This document shows, piece after piece, positions 7,952 through 16,188 of a stretch of DNA of 64,000 bases (its first letter is position 1; each line of letters begins with the position of its first letter). The DNA is from Bacillus sp. NTK074B (GTDB lineage: Bacteria; Bacillota; Bacilli; Bacillales; Bacillaceae_B): positions 62,001 through 126,000 of the forward strand of contig NZ_JAFKOH010000007.1 of the NCBI RefSeq assembly GCF_017303375.1. The letters are read 5' to 3'. The notes under the pieces are model-generated. The model searched no databases and was not told the DNA's origin. It saw only the letters and a program-made list of their open reading frames with translations. The translations under genes and the position numbers were made by a program.

Positions 7952-9408
7952 TTGTCGTTAACAGCGTCTCAGTAGGGTATAACCATCATAAGATCGTTGA
8001 AGACATGAATTTTCACGTGAATCAAGGAGAATTCTTTGGCATTCTCGGACCAAATGGCAGTGGAAAGACGACTCTTTTAAAAGCGCTTACGGGGCTTCTT
8101 CCTTTAATGGATGGAACGATTGAATTGAAAGGAAAGCCTCTTACACAATTTTCTTCGAAGGAATTAGCTAAGCATGTAGCTGTTCTGCCTCAGATATCGA
8201 CTGAAACTTTTTCTTATGAAGTGAAGGAGACGGTCATGCTTGGTCGATATGCCCATCAAAAAGGCTTTTTGAAAGGTGCAACCGAGAGGGACTTTGAAAT
8301 TGTTGACAAAGTGATGGATCAAACGGGAATATTGTCTTTTCAAGATCGCTACCTCCATGAACTGTCCGGTGGGGAACGTCAACGGGTGTTCCTTGCTCAG
8401 GCACTTGCACAGGAACCCCAAATCCTCTTGCTGGATGAACCTACCAATCATTTGGATTTGTCCTACCAGAAATCACTATTGGATTTAATCAAAGCACAGA
8501 CAGTCGAAGAAAGATTAACGGTCGTATCCATTTTTCATGATTTGAATTTAGCAAGCCTTTATTGTGATCGCTTACTTCTCTTAGATCATGGAAGAACAAA
8601 ACTTCTTCATCATCCGGAAGAGGTTTTGAAAGAAGAGCATATTGAAGAGGTATATCATACAAAGGTACAAAAGCAGGCACATCCCTTGGTCGCCAAGCCA
8701 CAGATGGTGATAGTTCCTGAAGGGAATGAAAGTGAGAACCTCATCCTGGATGACCGCTACATTATCTTGGGTGAAGAATGCATCCATTTCTCTGCACCAT
8801 ATCCGTTAAAATGTATGTCATCTGGAATCATAGGGGCAGGAATCGGATGGTACACCCATTTTATCAATAGGAGAGTGCCAGGGGATTATGATTGTTCGGA
8901 TTACCGGGGAGATATGAGGAAGTATCTTGTTCAAAAGAATTTGGACCCAACCTTAACCGTGGGGATGATGACGGCTCTGGATTTGACTAATATGGTGTGC
9001 GATCGTTTTGTGACCGAAGGAAAATCAGTTTTCGTCGTTGTGACCGCAGGAGTTGGAAATGCCATGGACGTATCGACAAGTTACCAATATGAAATGGATA
9101 CAAAGCCCGGTACGATCAATACATGGGTATTCATTAATGGGAATTTATCTGACGAAGCGTATATAGAAGCCCTCGTCACATCCACCGAGGCAAAGGTGAG
9201 AGCTTTGCATGATATGAATGTAAGGGACAGAAGAACAGGTAATCTGGCGACAGGAACACCTACAGACAGTATATTGATTGCCTCCAGCCAAAAAGGGGAC
9301 CATGAGCCATTTGCAGGCCCGATTACTTCAATAGGTAAATTAATCGGCAGAGGAGTCTATGAAGTCACAAAAAAAGCCATCGCACGCTACATGGATAAAA
9401 AAGAGTAA
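7948..9408 (+). CDS. btuD-cbiZ: BtuD-type ABC ATPase fused to CbiZ adenosylcobinamide amidohydrolase
   Basis: 486 residues in two parts. Residues 1 to about 250 are an ABC ATPase with Walker A GPNGSGKT, signature LSGGERQR, Walker B LLLDEPTNHLD and the H-loop FHDLN. Residues about 270-486 match CbiZ: MSSGIIGAGIGWYTHFINRR, CSDYRGDM, VTAGVGNAMDVS, GTINTWVFINGNLS and ATGTPTDSI. The ATPase drives BtuFC; CbiZ cleaves the amide bond of pseudo-cobalamins and adenosylcobinamide so the lower ligand can be replaced. Uptake and remodelling are thus in one polypeptide. It begins within the btuC stop. Confidence 0.92.
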   Translation: MIVVNSVSVGYNHHKIVEDMNFHVNQGEFFGILGPNGSGKTTLLKALTGLLPLMDGTIELKGKPLTQFSSKELAKHVAVLPQISTETFSYEVKETVMLGRYAHQKGFLKGATERDFEIVDKVMDQTGILSFQDRYLHELSGGERQRVFLAQALAQEPQILLLDEPTNHLDLSYQKSLLDLIKAQTVEERLTVVSIFHDLNLASLYCDRLLLLDHGRTKLLHHPEEVLKEEHIEEVYHTKVQKQAHPLVAKPQMVIVPEGNESENLILDDRYIILGEECIHFSAPYPLKCMSSGIIGAGIGWYTHFINRRVPGDYDCSDYRGDMRKYLVQKNLDPTLTVGMMTALDLTNMVCDRFVTEGKSVFVVVTAGVGNAMDVSTSYQYEMDTKPGTINTWVFINGNLSDEAYIEALVTSTEAKVRALHDMNVRDRRTGNLATGTPTDSILIASSQKGDHEPFAGPITSIGKLIGRGVYEVTKKAIARYMDKKE

Positions 9409-9543
9409 GATATGCGGTCTATCTAATAAGAGGCACAACTCACGCCCAGGGGAAAGCGAGCACTTTTCGCTGTAATCAACTATTACTCGCTTCAACCAAA
9501 AGTATTGATGTATACGAAAACAGCCTTCAGAAAAAGGCGGGAC

Positions 9544-10098
9544 ATGATGGGGAAATTAATATTTATTACCGGTGGGGTCAGAAGCGGCAAAAGTTCTTAT
9601 GCTGAAAGACTTGCAGCTGAACTACGGGACTCAAAGGAAGCATTGGTTTATCTGGCGTGTGGAGTGAATACCGATCATGAAATGGAACGACGGATTCTGA
9701 AACATCAATTAGATCGGGAAGCCACTACAGAAGACTGGATCACAATTGAATGCCCCAGGGCGATCGGTGGCACCATTGACTACCTGCCACAAAATGCGAT
9801 TGTTCTGTTGGATTGCCTCACGACTCTTCTCACAAATGAGATGTTCGTAATAGAAAAGGTGAACTCAAGTGCAGTGGAGAAGGAGATCTATCAATCTATC
9901 ATTGGGATCAGGGATAAAGCACAAGTGTTGCTCGTCGTTAGTAATGAATTGTTTTACGACATTCCATTGACCTCAGATATAGTTCAATTTCAAAAAACGC
10001 TTGGATCATTACATAGAAGAATGGTTGAGGAATCCTCTACTGCCATTGACATGTCGGTGGGGATTCCGGTTGTAAAGAAGGGAATTCCGATATCATGA
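9544..10098 (+). CDS. cobU: Adenosylcobinamide kinase / cobinamide-phosphate guanylyltransferase
   Basis: 184-residue P-loop enzyme starting MMGKLIFITGGVRSGKSS, with an intact Walker A (GGVRSGKS), then HQLDREATTEDWITIE, the Asp-containing strand AIVLLDCLTTLLTNE and the VSNELF motif. It phosphorylates adenosylcobinamide and transfers GMP to make AdoCbi-GDP in nucleotide-loop assembly. The ATG at 9544 was chosen because a GGCGGG site precedes it and the conserved start follows; an upstream ATG at 9505 would add 13 basic residues. The stop overlaps the cobS start. Confidence 0.88.
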   Translation: MMGKLIFITGGVRSGKSSYAERLAAELRDSKEALVYLACGVNTDHEMERRILKHQLDREATTEDWITIECPRAIGGTIDYLPQNAIVLLDCLTTLLTNEMFVIEKVNSSAVEKEIYQSIIGIRDKAQVLLVVSNELFYDIPLTSDIVQFQKTLGSLHRRMVEESSTAIDMSVGIPVVKKGIPIS

Positions 10099-10883
10099 TT
10101 CTATTGAAAAGTTTCCTTATGAATGTACAGTTTTTCACTATTTTTCCAGTTCACAAAGAGTTTTCGTTTGGAAAATATGAGATGAAGTGGATGGTTCGTA
10201 CATTTCCGTTAGTAGGCTTCAGTATGGGCTTACTTCTTTCAATCGGATATATATTACTGAATGACTATACGCAAATGAGCCCTTTGGCATTATCGTTTTA
10301 TATTTGGGTGATGCCCATCATTCTTACCGGCGGACTTCATTTGGACGGGTATATGGATGCAAGTGACGCTTTTTTTTCATATAGGGATAAAGAAAAAAGA
10401 TTGACCATTTTGAAGGATCCCCGTATCGGTGCTTTTGGAGTCCTCTCATTATTGGTCATGCTTTCCTCCCGTTTTGTCTTCATTTACGAAACGGTCCTTT
10501 ACACTGAGTCCGCAGTGATCACTATAGTCCTTATATGGATACCCTTTTTCAGCCGTATGGTCATGGGGGCAAGTCTGATTCTTATTCCACCTGCACAAAA
10601 ATCAGGTATGGGGTTTAGCTTCAGTAAGTACATGACCAAATGTGAACTTCTCTTTCTTCCTGGATATTTCTTAATGGGCGGAATATGCAGCTTCTTCCTG
10701 AGTGGGTTTTATCTTTATCTCTCATTCGGTGTAGTCACAACAGGCTTTTTCTTGTTCGTTTATGTAAAGTCCATCAAATGGTTTGGAGGAATGACTGGAG
10801 ATACGGTAGGTGCCAGTGTAGAAGGGATGGAGTGGATGTTGTGGATGACTTTATGGTTATTGCCTTTATCCGACATGGTTTAA
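10095..10883 (+). CDS. cobS: Adenosylcobinamide-GDP ribazoletransferase (cobalamin synthase)
   Basis: 262-residue integral membrane enzyme joining AdoCbi-GDP and alpha-ribazole(-phosphate). The signature GGLHLDGYMDASDAFFSYRD followed by RLTILKDPRIGAFGV near residue 75-120 contains the Asp-rich metal site of CobS. Several hydrophobic helices follow, and FGGMTGDTVGASVEG near the end is also conserved. It starts in an ATGA overlap with cobU, and its 3' end overlaps the start of cobC in another frame. Confidence 0.93.
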   Translation: MILLKSFLMNVQFFTIFPVHKEFSFGKYEMKWMVRTFPLVGFSMGLLLSIGYILLNDYTQMSPLALSFYIWVMPIILTGGLHLDGYMDASDAFFSYRDKEKRLTILKDPRIGAFGVLSLLVMLSSRFVFIYETVLYTESAVITIVLIWIPFFSRMVMGASLILIPPAQKSGMGFSFSKYMTKCELLFLPGYFLMGGICSFFLSGFYLYLSFGVVTTGFFLFVYVKSIKWFGGMTGDTVGASVEGMEWMLWMTLWLLPLSDMV

Positions 10884-11470
10884 CAGAAGAAAATGAGAAT
10901 GGAAAATATATAGGCTGGACGAACTCGAGTTTATCCCACAATGGGATCATTATGCTTAAGGGACAAAAGAGAAACTTCCATGACTACGAAGCGTGTTTTT
11001 CAAGCGATCTTAACCGATGTTTGGAAACAGCTCATTTTCTGTTCCCTGACGTTCCTGTGATATCGTCGCCAATGCTGAGAGAATTACATTTTGGAAAGTG
11101 GGAAGGGTTGACCTACGAGCTCTTGAAGGATGATCGAGTCTATCAGGAATGGTTAACCGATCCAAATGTTTCTCCTCCAGGAGGCGAAAACATGGTTCAG
11201 TTCAGTAAGAGGGTGGAACTTGCATGGAATGAAATCCTAGCCCAAATTGATGTCCAGAATGGAAATCGATTTGCAGTCCTTACCCACGGAGGGGTCATTC
11301 GGCATTTATTGACGTCTCTATCTCCTGAAAATGAGTATAAAACATTTTGGGAATGGGAGATTAACCACGGAAAAGGGTATGAATTAATTTGGGAAAGTGA
11401 AGAGGATTGGAGGAATCAGATTTGTACTTCATTACGGGCGGTTCCTTTAACGGAAAGGCACGATGGGTAA
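10853..11470 (+). CDS. cobC: Histidine phosphatase, alpha-ribazole-5'-phosphate phosphatase type
   Basis: 205-residue phosphoglycerate-mutase-fold protein beginning MVIAFIRHGLTEEN, with the catalytic RHG, then LRELHFGKWEGLTYE, PPGGENMVQFSKRV and AVLTHGGVIRHLL. In this operon it most likely removes the 5' phosphate from the alpha-ribazole moiety during nucleotide-loop assembly. The ATG at 10853 gives the family's usual N-terminus. GTG codons at 10841 and 10832 are in frame, and the first has a GGAG site, so the start is uncertain by a few residues. It overlaps cobS by 31 bases and the next gene by 49. Confidence 0.82.
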   Translation: MVIAFIRHGLTEENENGKYIGWTNSSLSHNGIIMLKGQKRNFHDYEACFSSDLNRCLETAHFLFPDVPVISSPMLRELHFGKWEGLTYELLKDDRVYQEWLTDPNVSPPGGENMVQFSKRVELAWNEILAQIDVQNGNRFAVLTHGGVIRHLLTSLSPENEYKTFWEWEINHGKGYELIWESEEDWRNQICTSLRAVPLTERHDG

Positions 11471-11850
11471 GAACACGCTTTCGTTTAAGGAATTCTGATA
11501 CAGAGTGGGTTTCCTTATTTGATGGAGATTGGAAAGAGATTCATCCGAAAATGTCCATCATTGTATTGGAGGGGATTGAATATGCGGTCCGCCGAGCCCT
11601 TTTACAAAATGATAGTGATATAAGAGCGGCTTTTAGAGTTCGGGTGCAATCACTAAGGAAATGGGAAGAAGAAAGCCCAGAACGAAAGGTAATCTGGATT
11701 GGTTCTGAAATAGGGAAAGGAATTGTTCCCAGTGATTTATCCTCCAGAGAGTGGAGAGATATGACAGGTTGGATTTACCAGGATCTTGCCGAAGAATCAC
11801 ATAGAGTTTGGCTGGTCTGGTATGGCTTGGCAACATCATTAAAAGGGTAA
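11422..11850 (+). CDS. Second CobU-like protein with degenerate P-loop
   Basis: 142 residues from a TTG start with a GGAGG site eight bases upstream. The protein opens LYFITGGSFNGKARWVR, clearly aligned with the CobU start FITGG-x-x-SGKS but with GK-A in place of GK-S. It lacks much of the middle of CobU, yet retains a CobU-like C-terminus (GSEIGKGIVPSDLSSREWRD, DLAEESHRVWLVWYG). A regular kinase/guanylyltransferase lies 1.3 kb upstream. Possible roles are a partner subunit or a guanylyltransferase-only relic. It overlaps the cobC end, so it is embedded in the operon. Confidence 0.65.
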   Translation: MYFITGGSFNGKARWVRTRFRLRNSDTEWVSLFDGDWKEIHPKMSIIVLEGIEYAVRRALLQNDSDIRAAFRVRVQSLRKWEEESPERKVIWIGSEIGKGIVPSDLSSREWRDMTGWIYQDLAEESHRVWLVWYGLATSLKG

Positions 11851-11865
11851 AGGAGAGATGGTTTT

Positions 11866-12456
11866 ATGCAACTTTATACAAGAACAGGGGACAAGGGCCG
11901 GACGAGTTTAATAGGCGGCAGGGTCGATAAGGACGATATCCGTGTTGAAGCATACGGTACCTTGGATGAGGTGAATTGCTTCGTTGGTCAAGCGATATCT
12001 GAATTGGATCAAGAGCGTTTTAACGATATATTGATGGATCTTGAGAAAATTCAACATGAACTGTTTGATTGCGGAGGAGACTTATCCAATATCTCGAAAA
12101 AAAGAAAGAGCAAGCTTCAGGCTGAGTCGGTCCTTTACTTGGAAGAAAAGATTGACCGATTGACCAAGGAAGCTCCTCCCCTTGAAAAGTTCATACTTCC
12201 AGGCGGGGTGAAAGCCTCTGCGAGTATTCATATTGCAAGGACTGTTGCCAGAAGGGCAGAGAGATGCATGGTTCCCCTTTCGAAGACCGACGAGGAATTT
12301 CCTATCATCACGTTACAATATATCAACCGCTTATCGGACTACTTCTTTGCACTCTCTCGTGTGATCAATCACCGCAGCAATGTCAAAGACGTTGAATATG
12401 TCCGGAGTGCCAACGTATTTTCCTCCGGTAAAGTACAGAATAATAATGGAAGGTAA
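11866..12456 (+). CDS. pduO: PduO-type ATP:cob(I)alamin adenosyltransferase
   Basis: 196-residue cytoplasmic enzyme that adds the adenosyl group to reduced corrinoids. Recognisable blocks are LYTRTGDKGRTSLIGG (ATP-binding N-terminus), YGTLDEVNCFVG, FDCGGDLS, FILPGGVKASASIHIARTVARRAER and YINRLSDYFFALSRVIN, the PduO/YvqK signature. The ATG follows an AAAGGAG site. It sits downstream of cobC and the CobU-like gene in the riboswitch-controlled operon and its 3' end overlaps the start of the next (broken) gene. Confidence 0.95.
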   Translation: MQLYTRTGDKGRTSLIGGRVDKDDIRVEAYGTLDEVNCFVGQAISELDQERFNDILMDLEKIQHELFDCGGDLSNISKKRKSKLQAESVLYLEEKIDRLTKEAPPLEKFILPGGVKASASIHIARTVARRAERCMVPLSKTDEEFPIITLQYINRLSDYFFALSRVINHRSNVKDVEYVRSANVFSSGKVQNNNGR

Positions 12457-12927
12457 GCTTAAAACACTTCTCTTACTGTCATTATTTCTTGCTTTATCTG
12501 CCATTGGAGGAATGGTGAAGATCCCCGCTGTCATCGGTACGATTGCCCTGGACAGTATGCCTGCCATTTTAGTCGCTTCTTTATTCAATGGAAGGAAAGT
12601 GGCATTTGTTGCAGGGGGAGGACATTTACTCTCGAGTCTGTATGCAGGACTTCCACTTGGTCCTTTCCACATTCTGGTTGCTTCAGAAATGGCTCTCTTT
12701 GTCTGGATGTTCGGATATGTTTTTTCAAAAGGAAAACGTAAATTGACGGCAGCTCTGTTTTTGATAGGGGTGTATTAGCTGCACTCCCATTTATTTTTAT
12801 CCTGAGCCTGTCTTTTTACGTTTCAATTGTTCCTTCCTTGATAGCAGGGACCCTCATGAATTTAACGATCGCTCACTTTCTTTATCCTCCACTGGCGACA
12901 AAATTACCGAAAGGGGTTAAAGTATGA
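12446..12927 (+). pseudogene. cblT: ECF-type S component, probable alpha-ribazole transporter CblT, frameshifted
   Basis: From ATG 12446 the frame encodes a hydrophobic protein (MEGKLKTLLLLSLFLALSAI, MVKIPAVIGTIALDSMPAIL, FVAGGGHLLSSLYAGLPLGP) typical of a small ECF S component. It ends prematurely at TAG 12776-12778. The missing last helices (LAALPFIFILSLSFYVSIVP to LPKGVKV) continue in another frame from 12775, so one base has been lost or two gained near 12773. Position next to a CblS-like gene inside a B12 salvage operon suggests CblT; the family call is an inference. A sequencing error is possible. Confidence 0.65.
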
Positions 12928-13649
12928 TCGGGAATCGGGATGTGTTATCAATCTCCATCAATTAAGAAGATGAACTGATTTTAGCTTCTGACTGCAGCGG
13001 GGGAATCGGTAGAAAAAATGATGACGTGGTCCAGGCAGACACGGAGGTTGTTGGTTATTTCAGTTTTCGTGTAGCAGTGATGGAATGCTTGTCAGCTGGA
13101 GCAAGACTGGTCGCTGTTCAATTATTTAACTTTACCTCTGACACCGTGTGGGAAAAATATACCCAAGGTGTTCGGATGGGCCTGAGAGAACTTGGGATGG
13201 AGGATGTCCCCCTGACAGGAACTTCTGAATCCAACATCAGCCTTAAACAATCTGCTCTCGGCATAACCTGTATCGGATTGAGAAAGAAGATGGATCAGAC
13301 ATCCAAGCAGGGAAATTCGTTTGCACTGATTGGTACCCCTTTGGTCGGGGATGAAGTATTGAAATTCCAATCCTGCGTTGCCCCATTGTCTCTATTCAAA
13401 AAGTGTACACTCCACCCTTCTATCACAGATATCTTGCCGGTCGGTTCTAAAGGTGTACGTCACGAACTTTCTGTGCTGACAGGGATGGAGTTGAGGAAAG
13501 AAGAAGTCCATTCATTACAGGATTTAGAAAAATCCAGCGGCCCTGCTACTTCATTTATCATTTCATATGAAGCAGAAGACGAAACGGTCATTAGAGAAAT
13601 GACGGAAGGGTACTACCAATCTCTTCAGCTTTATTACAAGAACAACTAA
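12924..13649 (+). pseudogene. cblS: AIR-synthase-like alpha-ribazole kinase CblS, interrupted by in-frame TAA
   Basis: The ATG at 12924 overlaps the cblT stop (ATGA). The frame reads MIGNRDVLSISIN, meets TAA at 12963-12965, then continues in the same frame as EDELILASDCSGGIGRKNDD and VVGYFSFRVAVMECLSAGAR to residue 241. DCSGGIG and the MECLSAGA block resemble the N-terminal domain of AIR-synthase/HypE-fold proteins, which includes CblS of Listeria and Geobacillus. One base change would restore it. A restart at GTG 13026 would lose the ligand-binding loop. The family name rests on context and is not certain. Confidence 0.6.
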
Positions 13650-13812
13650 ATACTTTTAAGGATATTTGTGGTAAAATATATTTTCAGGTGTCATAGTATG
13701 GAGAAAAGTGTTAGTTTATCCATTATTCTGCGATTGTCAATTACGAGTGTATAGAGTACCATTTCATACTATCATCGGTAATTTCATGAATGTCATAAAA
13801 GTAGGTGAAGAA

Positions 13813-14766
13813 ATGGAGTCACGGTTAGATCGAAAGACCAAGAAGAAAAAACGCGGAAGAAAAGTGATTTTGGTATTATTACTCCTTATTTTTAGTTTAC
13901 TCGGTTATGCTGCGTTTCAATTTTACAGCGGTTATAAAATGGCTGGTGAAGACCAGATGCAGGAAGATTATAAATTCAATGGTGTAAAAGACGAGAACGG
14001 TAAGGTGAACATTTTGTTATTGGGAGTCGATAGCAGGGGCGAAGAGAAATCAAGGACAGATACGATGATGCTCGCCCAGATCGATCCGAAAACGAATGAA
14101 ACCAAACTTGTTTCTTTTATGAGAGATATATATGCAGAAATCCCTGGATATCAAAACTATAAGCTGAATACCGCATTCTATTTAGGCGGTCCTGAATTGC
14201 TGCGGAAAACGATCAAGCAGAATTTTGATCTGGATATCCAATATTTCATGATCGTCGATTTTAAAGGGTTTGAACAGTCGGTGGATATTCTGGCTCCAGA
14301 AGGAATCAAAATGGATGTCGAGAAGGCCATGTCAGAGAATATTGGTGTTTCCCTCGAGCCTGGAGTTCAGAACCTCAATGGTAAGGAATTGCTGGGTTAT
14401 GCAAGATTCCGACATGATGAACAAGGTGACTTTGGTCGAGTTGAAAGACAGCAAAAGGTGATTGCTGCTTTAAAAGACGAAGTTCTATCCATTGGAGGGG
14501 TAACAAAGCTTCCGAAAATGGCAGGGTCCATACAACCTTATATTCAGACGAATATGAGTAAGCTGGACCAAATTTCTATCGCCAAAGATATCCTGCTGAG
14601 TAACAACAGTGATATGGACAAGCTTACGATTCCTGTGGAAGGTTCTTATGGTTTCGGAAGTTATAGCGGGGTCGGATCTGTTCTTGAAATTGACTTTGAA
14701 GAAAATATCCAGGCACTTAAAGACTTCCTGAGTGGTAATAATCAGGATGAAGCGGCAACAGAATAG
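13813..14766 (+). CDS. LCP-family (LytR-CpsA-Psr) cell-wall glycopolymer ligase
   Basis: 317-residue membrane-anchored protein: basic N-terminus (RKTKKKKRGRK), one membrane segment (VILVLLLLIFSLLGYAAF), then an extracellular LCP domain with LLLGVDSRGEEKSRTDTMML, VSFMRDIYAEIPGY, KLNTAFYLGGPELL and YARFRHDEQGDFGRVERQQ. The conserved Asp and Arg residues bind polyprenyl-phosphate. LCP enzymes attach teichoic acids or other glycopolymers to peptidoglycan. The start was moved to the ATG at 13813, which has a GGTGAAG site and gives a normal TM-anchor N-terminus. It stands alone and is ended by a strong terminator. Confidence 0.9.
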   Translation: MESRLDRKTKKKKRGRKVILVLLLLIFSLLGYAAFQFYSGYKMAGEDQMQEDYKFNGVKDENGKVNILLLGVDSRGEEKSRTDTMMLAQIDPKTNETKLVSFMRDIYAEIPGYQNYKLNTAFYLGGPELLRKTIKQNFDLDIQYFMIVDFKGFEQSVDILAPEGIKMDVEKAMSENIGVSLEPGVQNLNGKELLGYARFRHDEQGDFGRVERQQKVIAALKDEVLSIGGVTKLPKMAGSIQPYIQTNMSKLDQISIAKDILLSNNSDMDKLTIPVEGSYGFGSYSGVGSVLEIDFEENIQALKDFLSGNNQDEAATE

Positions 14767-14774
14767 TGACATGA

Positions 14775-14813
14775 ATCCCGGTTGGCCAGAAACGGCCCAC
14801 CGGGATTTTCTTT
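14775..14813 (+). terminator. Terminator of the LCP gene
   Basis: Stem ATCCCGGTTGGCC / GGCCCACCGGGAT with one internal mismatch and a six-nt loop, followed by TTTTCTTTGTT. Confidence 0.85.
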
Positions 14814-15227
14814 GTTAAAGAGCATTTGTTGGTGGGAGTCGCGTTCGGTACTGTTTCATAGGGGTTATAAACGTGATATACAGTCATTCTAATTCGAAAG
14901 TCAAAATTAAAAATTCTGATTATGCGCTCTCTCAGCCAATTATAGGCCCTCAGAAGGAATCTGAATCACATAAATGGGAATGATAACGCTTCCACTAGCT
15001 ATTTCGGCTGAATCCTAACTACTTCCTTTATTCCACTTGATATCATTCTTCAGCATGTTACGATAATAAACGTTGTGAACAAAGCACACGCCAATCAAGG
15101 GATTCGGCGGTTATGAAACGACCCATTCAACAAAAATTGAAGTTTAAACTTTACATTAAATGAACTATTAAAAATGAAATAATGTGTTTTCAAAAACTAA
15201 CATAATATAAAACGGGAGTGGATATGA
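14814..15227. other. Intergenic region upstream of proI
   Basis: About 410 bases without a supportable ORF. The last 80 bases are very A+T-rich and probably hold the promoter of the proline operon. The only candidates I see are a TTTACA hexamer near 15152 and a CATAAT hexamer near 15201, not at optimal spacing from each other. I see no riboswitch or T-box signature. Confidence 0.4.
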
Positions 15228-16073
15228 TTGTTAAAAAATAAGACGATTGCTTTTTTAGGTGCAGGAAACATGGCAGAGGCAATGATTTCAGGAACTGTAC
15301 AGAGTGGTAAAATCCCGGCAGAACAAATCATTGTTTCCAATCGAAGCAATCAAGGCAGACTACAGGAAATGAAAGCGAAATATGATATCACCTCTATAAC
15401 AAAAGATGATCTGCCTTTTGATGAAATAGATATCCTTATTCTTGCAATGAAGCCGAAAGATATTGACAAAGCATTGGATTCCATTAATCATCTCGTAAGA
15501 AATGATACGGTCATCATGTCTGTACTTGCAGGTATCACTACATCTCACATGGAAGAGCAGTTACCTGCCGGTCAGCCTGTCATCCGCGTCATGCCGAATA
15601 CATCAAGTATGTTGAAGGAGTCTGCAACAGCAATCAGTGCTGGAAGATTCACTTCGAGAGAAGATATGGAATATGCAGAAGAATTATTATCAAGTATCGG
15701 CGAAGTATTCGTCATAAATGAGAGTCAGATGGACATCTTCACCGGAATTGCCGGAAGCGGTCCAGCTTACTTCTACTATTTAATGGAACACATCGAAAAG
15801 ACGGGTGCTGAAGCAGGATTAGACCCGAAATTGGCTCGTGAAATCGGAGCTCAAACCATTTTCGGAGCAGCCAAAATGATGCTGGAGCGAGAAGAATCAC
15901 CAACTCAACTAAGAGAAAATGTAACATCCCCAAACGGTACTACGGCTGCAGGACTTGATGCATTAGCTCAGTTCGGTGGAGGTAAAGCCATCTCAGAAGC
16001 TGTAAAGGGAGCAGAAAAGCGTTCGAAAGAAATCAGCTCATCCTTACAGTCCAAAGAATTAGTCACAAGCTAA
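15228..16073 (+). CDS. proI: Pyrroline-5-carboxylate reductase
   Basis: 281-residue cytoplasmic enzyme for the last step of proline synthesis (P5C + NAD(P)H to proline). The N-terminal Rossmann motif FLGAGNMAEAM, ILAMKPKDIDKAL, VIRVMPNTSSML and the C-terminal signature FTGIAGSGPAYFYYLMEHIE with RENVTSPNGTTAAGLDAL are all present. The TTG start at 15228 is supported by a GGGAGTG site; the nearby ATG is out of frame. It is the first gene of a proline operon with a glutamate kinase and a P5C-synthase reductase, the arrangement used for osmostress proline in Bacillus (proH is the B. subtilis counterpart). Confidence 0.92.
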   Translation: MLKNKTIAFLGAGNMAEAMISGTVQSGKIPAEQIIVSNRSNQGRLQEMKAKYDITSITKDDLPFDEIDILILAMKPKDIDKALDSINHLVRNDTVIMSVLAGITTSHMEEQLPAGQPVIRVMPNTSSMLKESATAISAGRFTSREDMEYAEELLSSIGEVFVINESQMDIFTGIAGSGPAYFYYLMEHIEKTGAEAGLDPKLAREIGAQTIFGAAKMMLEREESPTQLRENVTSPNGTTAAGLDALAQFGGGKAISEAVKGAEKRSKEISSSLQSKELVTS

Positions 16074-16188
16074 TAGCCCAACTCATATAAAACACCTCAT
16101 ATATATACCAACCATACACGAAATACAGGTCTTTCCCAGCATATAAAATGAGGGGCAAGGGACGGACCTTGTAACTAGGAGTGATTGA

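Noticed and set aside
10685..10852. Long N-terminal extension of cobC
   Set aside because: It is read through the cobS gene in another frame; the family starts at the RHG-containing MVIAFIRHG.
12963..12965. Possible recoding at the cblS stop
   Set aside because: It is TAA at a non-conserved position, so plain nonsense or sequencing error fits better.
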